From the NCBI GenBank assembly GCA_006503475.1, contig RSEH01000013.1, forward strand, positions 1-64,000: DNA of 64,000 nucleotides, in the 5' to 3' direction. The translations under genes were made by a program, and so were the position numbers. The DNA is from Stentor roeselii (lineage: Eukaryota > Ciliophora > Heterotrichea > Heterotrichida > Stentoridae). How positions within the stretch are numbered: the stretch's first letter is position 1; the number at the start of each line of letters is the position of its first letter. Shown piece by piece: positions 11,801-20,253 of the stretch. The notes beneath the pieces were generated by a model. It was not told where the DNA came from. It worked only from the letters and a program-made list of their open reading frames with translations, and ran no database searches.

Positions 11801-14800
11801 TAAATTGCATTACCTTGCTGTACTTTCTCTTGCGTTTGTTGGAAGGAATCATGAAAAAGGACAGAAAATTATGGAGAAAGTCTTTTTTATGGTTTCTGAA
11901 GATGAGTTGGCGAAAATGGATGATTTGTTTTTTATGGTTCTTGAACAGGAGTTGAATTGTTTGCAGTTGTTGAGGACAGGGTATGAAAAAAAATGGGGAA
12001 AGACTAATTTTCATAGTTTTTTGAGTCTTCAACGTGCTTTAAGCATTAATTTTCCACTTGTTCAATATGCTGCATTGACCTTGGTCCCTGAGATTGTTAG
12101 GAGAAAAGTAGAGATACCTTATGAGAAACTTATTTTGGCTTTGAATAAAGCGAACTCCATGCTTAGCGCTAGACATCACACGGGGGAACTACCGTATTCT
12201 TTGGGAACTATGATTGATAATTGTATTGGAATTGTTGGAGCTCATTATTGCTTGGAACCTATTGAAATTAACTATAATCATCATTTGACTGCTTGGATCA
12301 CTTGTGAAAACTTTTATTCTAATGTTGAAAGACTTTATCTGTCGCAGAAAATGATGGAAGGGTCAAGTAATGACTCTGTGGTTGAAATCTTGAAGTCCCT
12401 CTATTTCTACCCAAAACGCGAACCCCAAGAATATCCCTGGACCCAATGCAAAAGTTTGCGTGAATGGACTCAAAACCTGATCCATTTCTACCACCAAGAT
12501 TCTCTATACTCATCAATCCCTTTAGCCCAAGTGAACCTAGACACTCTAATCTACATCCTTCCAGAGATCTTCCGTAAGAACGTTTCAAGCCACGATTACT
12601 TCGCCAGCTATCTTTCCGATTTTTTCGAGAACTCTCCATCAACATACCGAAGACTGATGCTGAAAGTGATAGACAAGTGTCCAGTTCTAAAATCAAAGCT
12701 TCCAATACAACAGCTTCTAAGACAGTACATCGACCTTAACGAGTTCCCCCGGGCTCTTCACCTTCTGGAGGCAAAAATACGAGACCGAGTGAATTCCTTG
12801 AACAGACGATACAACCCGAGTCTCATCTCCAGCGACGAGATGGTTCTTTGCAAGCAGGTCTTTTCAGGTCTTCACTCTTGGAAGTACCTAAACTCGATCC
12901 CTGAGGTCTGCAAGTCTTTACTTGACGAGGAGAAACTATTCAAAAGCAAGTTTAAATCAGGATTTTTCTCTCATTTCTTGATTTCTAAAGTAGATACTTC
13001 CCTCACTGTCGCCGCCTCTTGGAGAATCGGCTTGATTCAAGATGTTGTCCTTAGCAACAACATTGATTCCTGTCTGGCTTTTATCTTGAAAAGTGAAGAC
13101 AAAGAGCAGGCTTCAAGGGAAGTGCGAAATTTTCTGATAAAAAATAGTGATGTGAGAATTGCTGACTTTTGCCAGGCTTATGAACATATCTTGCTTCAGC
13201 ACTTGATTGAAAACATCTTGGGAATGACGCAGGGGAGGTACTCGTTTCAAGATATACAGAAAAGAAACAAGGTGATTCAAGATAAATTTGTTTATAAAGA
13301 AGCAGCTCTGCGGGTCTCTTTTATTTTATCGAAACAGCTGAAAAATACTAGAAATTTCGTGGCGAGCTTGTATGACCTGTTTCAACTTGCTTTTCTCTAC
13401 AGGGACTACACTTATTGTCACAACCTTCTTAACGATCTCTGCATTTACGATAACTTCACGTTAAAATTCCCGTTAATTTCTCGATATCTCACGTCAAAGC
13501 ACCTTCTTCTCACAGGACAAATCGACCGAAAAGGCTTAAAAAGTCTTGAAAACCTTTGGAATTTCCTCCCTATCAACTCAGAATCTCCTGAAAAACTTGG
13601 ATTTTTCTCTAACTTGAAATTTAAATACAAAGTCGCAGTTCTCATCATTCGAGTTCTCGTTTTTCTTACACCTCAGGTCAACATCAACGAAACTCAAGAG
13701 AAGTACCTGAAAGTCCTTGATGAGAACTACGAAGAAATAAGACTCAGCCTTGAAAAAGGCTTCGCAGTCTTAGCCGGTCATCTTTTCCAGTCAGCGCATT
13801 CAGCGAAGGGGGAGTTTCAAGAGTCGATAGGTGAAAAAGTGGCTCTTTTGTATTTAAAGTCCTTGAGACATGGACATAATCAGCATTGCAACAGTTCTAG
13901 TCGAGTTTTGCTGCTTTTCATGAAATTAAGTGAAAAGCTCATCAGGTCGAGGGAGCTGATGGACGGGATGATTGAATTAGCGCATAAATTGCCTTTGTTC
14001 ATTTGGGCTGATCGCGTGAATGAGCTTGTTTCGTATGCGAATACTTCGAGTGAAGACGCGAAAGTAGTTCTTTCTATCATTTTCGCAAGGCTACTCAAAG
14101 CTCATCATTCACAAATGGTCTGGATCGTTGGTCCTTACGTGGTCAATGTTGACAAAAATGGAGAAAATCGTTCACGGTTTTTAAAGTCGGTTTACCAAAA
14201 ACACTGCAAATCAACGAATTCCAGTTTAAATCTGCAACAACTTCAGGACTTGTTTAATCCTTTGATTCAACTTGCTATTGATAAAAATTGTGTTAAAGTG
14301 CCTAATGTCGGAATTTCTTTTGACCTGGCCTTTCCTTGTAAGGAGAACTTTTCGATTATTGAATATTCTAAGAGTTTGAACTTGTGGGGAAAAGACTTGC
14401 CTGGGTTTATTATGGAACCTGTTCTTGTCACTCAATTTGAAGCGAATTGTGATAGGCTCAACTCGAAGTCGAACCCTGCTAAAGTCCATGTTCGATGCAG
14501 TGATGGGAAGATTCGAATTGTTTTGTGTAAATATGAAGCCAAGAGTGACATTAGGAAAGAAACAAGGGTTAATCAGATCATTGATCATCTTAATATCGTA
14601 TTTGCAAAAGACCCTGAATGTAGAAGGTTGAATATCAGACTACCTACTTATTCGATTGTTTATCTTGGAAAAAAATGTGTTGTTATTGAGTGGGTTAATG
14701 ATACTTCTACGATTAAGTCAATATTAAGGACTATCAATCCGAAGTCTGCAAATCTTGGAGGCCATACAGATCCTAAGGTTTGGGCAGGTATCCAAGACCG

Positions 14801-15407
14801 TATCCGTCCCTGTTTCCACCAGTACTTTTTCCAAAAATACCCTGAGCCTAACGACTGGTTAATAGCGCGAAACAACTACATCCGAAGTTTAGCCGCCTGG
14901 AGTATATTCGGTTATGTGATCGGTTTAGGAGACCGTCACCTTGAGAACATAATGATAAACAACCAGTCAGGTTCAGTGATGCTAATCGACTTTGAATGCA
15001 TTTTCGACCTTGGCCTGACTTTCACTTTCCCTGAACTGGTTCCATTCAGACTGACTCCAGAGATACAAACCGCCATGGGACTGTTCTTTGAAGAAGGAGA
15101 ATTCATCAAAACGGCAGTCAAGGTCTTGGCTTGCATGAAGAAAAACATCACCTCGATCATGATTCAACTTGAGTGCTTTGTGAATGATCCTTTGAATATT
15201 TACATCAGCAATCCTGAATATCACTCGAAAAATTGTGACTTGCTCGTCACTTTAAAGATTATCAGGGCTCGACTTGAAGGGTATGAAAAATATGCGGGAA
15301 CTAGAGTCTTTTTAACGGATAAGGAACAGGTTAGGTTTTTGGTTGATAAGGCAAAGGACCCTGAGTTGCTACGGAAGATGTTTCAGGGATGGGCACCGTG
15401 GGAGTGA
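8877..15407 (+). CDS. ATR: ATR/Mec1-type checkpoint kinase (PIKK family)
   Basis: A 2176-residue phosphatidylinositol 3-kinase-related protein kinase, the size expected for ATR. The long N-terminal part is helical-repeat-like (HEAT/FAT). The kinase domain near the C-terminus has the catalytic loop GYVIGLGDRHLENIM and the metal-binding segment LIDFECIFDLG, followed by PELVPFRLTPEIQTAMG; this PE-hydrophobic-VPFRLT stretch is typical of ATR rather than ATM, TOR or DNA-PK. The last residues (QVRFLVDKAKDPELLRKM then GWAPWE) form a FATC domain very like ATR's ending in GWGPYM. The gene ends with TGA, showing that TGA is a stop here. ATR responds to single-stranded DNA and stalled forks. No intron is needed. 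Synonymous codon choice changes sharply in blocks along the gene, for example around 12400. Confidence 0.92.
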   Translation: MAGSIEIGSIECNSETCFASLDKHLMSLKFFNPEEKSKQECIKALQSLFSLFPLHNFAKRLGNAYWKTIYLILLELPTSPASLLGKVLTFLSKQEIFAYFSDISIIFRCFIDGNPLISYKLENLKMTEFSMDCDRSSQNPETISRPNFSRDPKDYFSKQVNLSESGSRLNLLISSLKHVKEKIFSYENKENLISLLKNLQNFDETKTTCQKLLLSMNEFRLSDIQDISTVESSDIRHLSPSFILEFTKSVLASGKPVGPFFDFSLEILKHGISVSDLKNIEKIAKNPDFHSFAWHYVHCFFKENFETFIQSISSCIEKGDNQSKKVKNGGFLKPELKVTNPEKIRTLDLGDVILAAVNSKDLAFLSFLRGLTCLEMFKSGEDTQAMKDFFAFAGLQPATTLEQIIDCFIRSKSILSLPKSLSSVTPVTLYKTLSLLPVHILQNTSEVPQSYIKTVLEQLITGKIFFNLEDFKSLKFLINYIIRALFRTFSIISNESQIKSCRKVEVFIGFENLCHFCGNQCEAFCDYCMIRKIPVVFPVFGTESPDFLVLRTETVEVKTKIAKNTILKDFQDALEKCSEIVKTRQKNHDCLTDSKDFSFIISCLFLKHFSKKLDFSLDSCSASLILPVSLMSPKNKTFLKSNLFTSKSLALKLLETSKTHPLIFKKFNLLTKVILWPSENPELLFLTRRSLELLKFSQKISIQDLLSFTKPKFLSEWAEAVSKTIGFLDFLRDLQDFNLEPFLPKIEVELILKHNSEKVFQILKRLFKEYKNSEVNLFYTSVIVGIAWQNREEKLKDLEQLCGKVLGKSIDENVNISELYHSAIPEHLNQAKIFLLCELGLGRVLNEWIYVNKTGNGQVVLPTANVEQFFRAFSIISEVFNASEFLSQSIKYSACFDWAEFFQLASAVDVIVLPDKTHLVNFLLGICKLCFHYNEIGENLQYLSAKIIGICGHLLEIDRNFMLQVLEELVNCCNIKLHYLAVLSLAFVGRNHEKGQKIMEKVFFMVSEDELAKMDDLFFMVLEQELNCLQLLRTGYEKKWGKTNFHSFLSLQRALSINFPLVQYAALTLVPEIVRRKVEIPYEKLILALNKANSMLSARHHTGELPYSLGTMIDNCIGIVGAHYCLEPIEINYNHHLTAWITCENFYSNVERLYLSQKMMEGSSNDSVVEILKSLYFYPKREPQEYPWTQCKSLREWTQNLIHFYHQDSLYSSIPLAQVNLDTLIYILPEIFRKNVSSHDYFASYLSDFFENSPSTYRRLMLKVIDKCPVLKSKLPIQQLLRQYIDLNEFPRALHLLEAKIRDRVNSLNRRYNPSLISSDEMVLCKQVFSGLHSWKYLNSIPEVCKSLLDEEKLFKSKFKSGFFSHFLISKVDTSLTVAASWRIGLIQDVVLSNNIDSCLAFILKSEDKEQASREVRNFLIKNSDVRIADFCQAYEHILLQHLIENILGMTQGRYSFQDIQKRNKVIQDKFVYKEAALRVSFILSKQLKNTRNFVASLYDLFQLAFLYRDYTYCHNLLNDLCIYDNFTLKFPLISRYLTSKHLLLTGQIDRKGLKSLENLWNFLPINSESPEKLGFFSNLKFKYKVAVLIIRVLVFLTPQVNINETQEKYLKVLDENYEEIRLSLEKGFAVLAGHLFQSAHSAKGEFQESIGEKVALLYLKSLRHGHNQHCNSSSRVLLLFMKLSEKLIRSRELMDGMIELAHKLPLFIWADRVNELVSYANTSSEDAKVVLSIIFARLLKAHHSQMVWIVGPYVVNVDKNGENRSRFLKSVYQKHCKSTNSSLNLQQLQDLFNPLIQLAIDKNCVKVPNVGISFDLAFPCKENFSIIEYSKSLNLWGKDLPGFIMEPVLVTQFEANCDRLNSKSNPAKVHVRCSDGKIRIVLCKYEAKSDIRKETRVNQIIDHLNIVFAKDPECRRLNIRLPTYSIVYLGKKCVVIEWVNDTSTIKSILRTINPKSANLGGHTDPKVWAGIQDRIRPCFHQYFFQKYPEPNDWLIARNNYIRSLAAWSIFGYVIGLGDRHLENIMINNQSGSVMLIDFECIFDLGLTFTFPELVPFRLTPEIQTAMGLFFEEGEFIKTAVKVLACMKKNITSIMIQLECFVNDPLNIYISNPEYHSKNCDLLVTLKIIRARLEGYEKYAGTRVFLTDKEQVRFLVDKAKDPELLRKMFQGWAPWE

Positions 15408-15719
15408 GATGACTTAAATTTTAGTAATTGAAATCGTGATAGTTTAGTATTTCAATTGATTTATTTGATTTAGATTATCATAGGATGGGTATATTAGAAT
15501 TGAAATAATTATGGAAGAGCTTGAAAAAAACTTTAAAATAACCCAATTGAACTACATTAATTTTTATATTCATTTTATGAATATACTTCAGGTTATATTA
15601 ATTTATGAAGATAAGAGGTTTAGTAAAAAGCATTGAAAATAATAATTTAAATCAACTTAATAATATTAAGTTAACTATTAAATAAAACTCACTATACCTT
15701 CCAAGCCCTAATTCATACC
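15408..15719. other. Convergent intergenic spacer
   Basis: About 310 nt between the 3' ends of ATR (plus) and the ABC transporter (minus). AT-rich; no gene or terminator-like structure recognised. Confidence 0.5.
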
Positions 15720-17494
15720 TCAAAGCAATAATTTAAACTCATTTATATCCTTGATCTTATCAAAAGTATCACAAGCCACCACTCTTCCTTCATCAACCAA
15801 CACAAACTTATCAACGATATCTCTGAGTGACCTGACCCTATGTGTGATGATCAGCACAGTATATCCCTTCCCTTTAAACTGACTTTTGATAATATTCTGA
15901 AAATAAGACTCTGAACTCGCATCCAGGGCAGATGTCGCTTCGTCAAACAAGAAAATCGAAGGATTTTTCAACAAGGCTCGAGCAATTGCGATTCTTTGTC
16001 TTTGTCCTCCAGAAAGTGCATTTCCAGCTTCTCCCACCTGAGTTAAAAGTTTATCAGGAAGTTCCATTATGAACTCTAAAGCATCAGAATTTCGGCAGGC
16101 TTCAACAACTTCTTCTTCAGTTGCATCGGGTTTGGAGTATCTGATGTTATCGAGAATTGTTCCTGAAAACAGCTGAGACTCCTGACTAACAATGCTTATC
16201 ATTTGTCGAGACCACCACTCCGGTTTCGCCTGAAGGTCAACTCCTCCAATCAAGACATTTCCAAAGTCAGGCCTATAAAGCTGAGTGAGCAGATGAAAAA
16301 TAGAAGACTTTCCACTTCCACTATGCCCAACAATCCCAACGATTTCACCAAACCCGATCTGCAAAGACACGTCTTGAAGAACAGCAGAGTCTCGAGCTGG
16401 GTACTTAAATTTCACGTTTTTAAATTCAATGTAAGGAAATTTTGTGCTTACTGTTTCTGCAGACTTGGACTCTGACAAGTTGATCGCTTCTTCATTTAGA
16501 TTCGAGGCAGTTTCGTAGATTTGTTGGTAAACTCCTGAGATTTTCTTCATTTCTGTGTAACCTGAGGCGAGTAACCGGAAACCCATGCCTGAGTACATCG
16601 AATACATCGCGAATGCTGTCAGCTTTCCTACTGTCAGGCCTGAGTCGATTGTTATCAAGTAGGCACCGTAACCGATGCACCAGAGCATTGAATTTTGACC
16701 GAAGCCTTCCATTATTCCTTGGTGTTTGCCGGTATAATGAGCCACTTGCACTGACTGGTTATACATATTTTCCAACAAACTCTGATACTTCTTTATCTCC
16801 TGACTTTCAGAAGTAAAAAGTTTGACAGTCTTAATCTGTGCAAGTCTTTCCTGAGTATACATCTGATTAAACCTCGCAATCTGGGCAAGTTTTTCCCTTT
16901 CCTTCTTCAAAATTCCTCCATAATACCTAGAAAGTACAGCCAAAGCCGAAATCGGCATCAACGTGACACAAGTGAGAGGAGCAGAAGTATAAATCAAGAA
17001 TCCGACACCTCCAGTCAAAAACGCAGCTCCTCTCATAGCAGAGGAGAATTCATATATCAAAGTATGCGAAATCTGCCAAATATCGCTTCCAAGCTGATGT
17101 GCCAAGTTAGCTGAGTTCTTCTCTGAAAAGACGCTGATTCTCTTTTTCAGCAAAGTCTCGAAATAATGCTGCCGCAAGTTGATGGCCATTTTGTTTGCCT
17201 GCCTTAAAAATACCAGCTGTTCTATTGACAGTCTTCGATAGTAAGTCGCCACCCCTCCCGCTGTGAACACTGCCGTCCATTTAAGCATCTCTTTTAGAAT
17301 TTCAGACACTTCTGAGTCCGGTACGCACAGAGAGTAGATTTCTTTCTATTTAACTTTACCATGGCGATCGGAAAACTTAAAGCACTGCCTGATGAAACTA
17401 ACAAGGAAAGAACGAACTTGCTGATCAACTTTTTCTCTGGAGAGATGTATTTCAAAAGTGATCTTAGGTCGTTCTTGCCGTCGAATTTGTTCAT
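15720..17494 (-). CDS. ABCB-type half-transporter (ABC exporter)
   Basis: A half-size ABC exporter of about 586 residues once two exons are joined. The exon 17360-17494 gives the start MNKFDGKNDLRSLLKYISPE and the first membrane helix ending LSFPIAM. The remaining protein reads on from 17345 after removal of an apparent 14-nt intron (17346-17359); the two exons lie in different frames. The transmembrane domain is followed by a nucleotide-binding domain with Walker A (GHSGSGKSS), signature LSGGQRQRIAIARAL, Walker B (IFLFDEATSALD) and H-loop (THR). It resembles ABCB10/ABCB8-like mitochondrial or TAP-like half-transporters and would act as a dimer. I see no long targeting peptide, so membrane location is unsure. 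An in-frame stop lies just upstream of the chosen ATG. Confidence 0.85.
17346..17359 (-). other. Apparent 14-nt intron in the ABC transporter gene
   Basis: On the coding strand this reads GTAAAGTTAAATAG. Removing exactly these 14 nt joins the upstream frame (ending LSFPIAM) to the downstream frame (KEIYSLCVPDSEVSEILKEM), giving a continuous ABCB-like transmembrane domain. Removing 15 nt would leave the upstream frame, which stops soon after. A sequencing or assembly error of one base is the main alternative. Confidence 0.55.
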
Positions 17495-17869
17495 TTATTT
17501 GGGAATCATTTCATTGAAAGGTTACTGGTTTGGGTATTTAAATGAAAATTTTGGATTCATTTGATTTCATTTGTTGGATTTTTTAAGGAGTTTTCGTTTG
17601 TTTTAAATTTTTCATAACTTGATTGTAGTGATTTGTAAATAGTTAATTTTTATAGTAAGGATCTTTGATTTTAGGGTTTAATATTGAATTAACTGTCCTT
17701 TGATGAAAAAAGGATTTGGCCTGTCTCTATTTGTTGTCGAGGTAAATAATCAACTTTTAAATGGTTTATATTTATTATGAGCAGGATTTTGTAAGTACTA
17801 AATAATCAGTAGCTCTGGGAATAATCACTTGCTTATCTGAAAAGTATAATCATTGAAAATTAGAATGAT
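17495..17869. other. Intergenic stretch, nothing recognised
   Basis: About 375 nt between the start of the ABC transporter gene and the stop of the next minus-strand gene. No open frame of note, RNA gene or repeat is visible. It should hold the transporter's promoter. Confidence 0.5.
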
Positions 17870-18097
17870 TTAATTAAAACTACTTGAATCTTCTTGTGAG
17901 TCAACCAGTTTCTTTTTCTCAAGCTTTACAGGAGACTGACTAGTTAAGTTCTCGAGATCTGAATTCACAGGACCGAAGCTGAAGTCAATTTCTTTTGGTT
18001 TAAACTCAATTTTAGTTGCAACTTTAGCCTGAACTTCTAACTTCTCACTTTTTTCCTGAAAACACCTAAAAATGCATCTAAAGTACTTTTTAATCAT
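17870..18097 (-). CDS. Small basic-to-acidic protein, unknown
   Basis: A 75-residue open frame starting MIKKYFRCIFRCFQEKSEKL, with a basic, Cys-containing start and a Ser/Glu-rich end (DSQEDSSSFN). Lysine-rich middle. It sits in tandem between two minus-strand genes, with 98 nt to the upstream gene's stop. I do not recognise it. It may be a real short gene or the last exon of a spliced one; I found no convincing upstream exon. Confidence 0.45.
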   Translation of the reverse strand: MIKKYFRCIFRCFQEKSEKLEVQAKVATKIEFKPKEIDFSFGPVNSDLENLTSQSPVKLEKKKLVDSQEDSSSFN

Positions 18098-18195
18098 TAT
18101 ATAATAATTTTCTCTCTTTTAAAAATTAAACTCCAAACAAATTATTCCAAAAAGCTCCTGCATCATTCAGGATCTTCTTAATACCATTATTTAAT

Positions 18196-20232
18196 TTAAG
18201 CCTGTTTCTTTATATCTCCGTTTACAAAATCGCCTTCACCTTTCCCACCGCCCTCAACATCAAAAGATCCCTTAGAATTTTTAACACCATCAAAAAACTC
18301 TCCTTCAAAGAACTCTCCATTTGCAAGTAAGCATTCTCCTTTTCCATGAATTTTTCCATTAACAAAAACGCCTGAATAAATATCTCCATTTTCCAAAGAA
18401 AGTTGCCCTTGTCCATGAAACAAGTCATTAAAAAATTCCCCTTTAAAAGCATCTCCGTCTTTATTGGTCCATCTTCCCATGCCCTGCTTGCGACCGAGGA
18501 CCCATTCGCCGTTATACTGAGAAGAGTCATTATAAGCGATCATTCCATTTCCATGATACTTTCCATTGAAAAAGGAGCCGTTATAGCTGCAGCCTTCTCT
18601 GACTTCACATCCTTGTCCTTCCTGCAAGTCGTTTACCCAGCTGCCGTCATAAACGTATTTTTCTTTCAAAGCCGTCATGATGCCTGCACCGGACTTCTGC
18701 CTAGAGATTACCTTGTCATCAAGCCAGTCACCTTCATATTTATACTCGTCACAAAGGAAAATCCCTTTGCCATGCCGCTTACCTTTCAACAGTCCCCCAC
18801 GATACACCTCGCCTTTTTCATACCGGACTTCAACACCCTGGACCTCTCCACAATACTCAGAAAAAAAACCTAAAGTACTTGGGTGTTGTTTCAGCCAAAT
18901 TCGAAAACTGTTAAAATTCGCCCATCGATACAAAAACTTGTTCTTCAGTCCACTTTTTAAGAACTTTTTGAACTTTTTAGTTTTTTTCACCTTTGAGTTC
19001 ATTTTGCTGTACTCTCCAGAAACAGTCGCTTTTGGAAGTTTTAAAAGAGACTCAACCGGGTTTCCCTGCAGCTTAAGTCTTAAAAGTGCCAGGTTGGCGA
19101 GACTGGACTGAAAAAACTTGTGAAAGTGAGAAATGATTGCCAAGTGGCTTGAATTGTTGCAGTCTGGACTTGTCCAGGTCTCTGCCTTGGTCCAAGAAGT
19201 TTCAACTGCCTGTTTTTAAGTTACTTTGAAGAGGTCTTTAATGAGTTTCGCCTCTGAAGGGCTGGACTTGATGCAGTCTTTTAACTTGCTGGGCAGGTGG
19301 AATTTCATTTTGTTTGTATCGAGATGAACCACTGCATGAGGAGAGGACCGAGGATGTTCGACGATCATTTGGTTTGTGCAGCCGATTAAATACCCGGGCT
19401 TTTCAAGTTCTGCAAGTTGAAAAATCGAGAAATAACTGTGAAATGGAAAGTCAGGAGATAAAATCGACAGTGGAAGACCGAATTGTTTTAGGTAATTGTG
19501 GAAGTCAGGGCAAAACTGGAATTTCCCGAAATTCAGCTGCCCTGGCAACAGGCTCAGCAGGGCGTAGATGAAACCTGAGACATGACTCGGCGTTTTCGAA
19601 AAAACAATGACTCTTCCTTGCAAAATCACTAGTTTTAACAAGTTCATCAATTTTTCTTTGTAGTTCTTGACTAGCATCCGCGTGTTAAGGCCGAAGTAAA
19701 GGTCTTCAAGAGTCATTTCTTTGAAATCCTTCTGCATCTTATGAAACCCGTCGACGAGAATCTGAGTATATGAAAAGTTCTTCTGGTCAAAGTAAACCTG
19801 TGTCAAGTTTTCAAGTCTTTTCGCGATGATCCCGTAGTAAGGCTGGTGACTTACGACGACTACTGCCTTTTGCACGAAGTTTCTATTCATTTGTTGCGTC
19901 ACGTAAAGATTTGGCACCTGGCAAAAACAACTGACACAATGTTTCAAGGAACCTTCTGAAGGCAGTGTGAAAAAAAAGGTTTCTGTCTATTTTTTTGTTA
20001 CGTTCGTGTTGTGGACGCAGTCAGGTAGCGCCAAATACGCTAAAAGTTCATTTTTTGAGTTATCCGGGTAAGAAAATTCGACGATGCTTCCTTGTTTATG
20101 ATGAAAACCAATGACATGAACACTGTGCAAAAAACCTTCAACAGCGATTTCCTTCAAAGAGCATTCACTGCTTTCATCTCTGATAAAAGTTAAAAAATCT
20201 TCTAAATTTTTCACAAGTCCCTCTTCTTTCAT
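18196..20232 (-). CDS. AVL9-like DENN protein fused to C-terminal MORN repeats
   Basis: Three exons (20232-20002, 19986-19225, 19209-18196), separated by 15-nt introns, encode about 668 residues. The N-terminal half matches AVL9: HVIGFHHKQGSIVEFSYP, LALPDCVHNTN, then after splicing TETFFFTLP, then NRNFVQKAVVVVSHQPYYG (compare VVVGFHHKKGCQVEFSYP, LALPDGAHN, FFHLPP and ETVQKSVCVLSKLPLYG in human AVL9). AVL9 is a DENN-related protein of the late secretory pathway. From about residue 430 onward come about nine MORN repeats, such as YEGDWLDDK and YNGEWVLGRKQGMG. MORN repeats commonly scaffold proteins at membranes and the cortex. I know no AVL9 with MORN repeats in animals or fungi; the in-frame 15-nt intron at the join supports one gene. 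It lies 21 nt downstream of the VPS18 stop. Confidence 0.8.
19210..19224 (-). other. 15-nt intron joining AVL9 and MORN parts
   Basis: Coding-strand sequence GTAACTTAAAAACAG. It contains an in-frame TAA; its removal joins DLFK to AVETSWTKAETW and keeps the frame into the MORN-repeat exon. Confidence 0.8.
19987..20001 (-). other. 15-nt intron in AVL9-like gene
   Basis: Coding-strand sequence GTAACAAAAAAATAG. It carries an in-frame stop; removing it joins CVHNTN to TETFFFTLP, exactly matching the AVL9 pattern of ALPDGAHN followed by FFHLPP. Confidence 0.88.
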
Positions 20233-20253
20233 ATTAATGAATCTAATAAAAAT

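Noticed and set aside
12319-12705. Minus-strand open frame inside ATR, and many similar ones inside other large genes.
   Set aside because: They lie opposite strongly conserved coding sequence, have odd composition and match no family; they are shadows.
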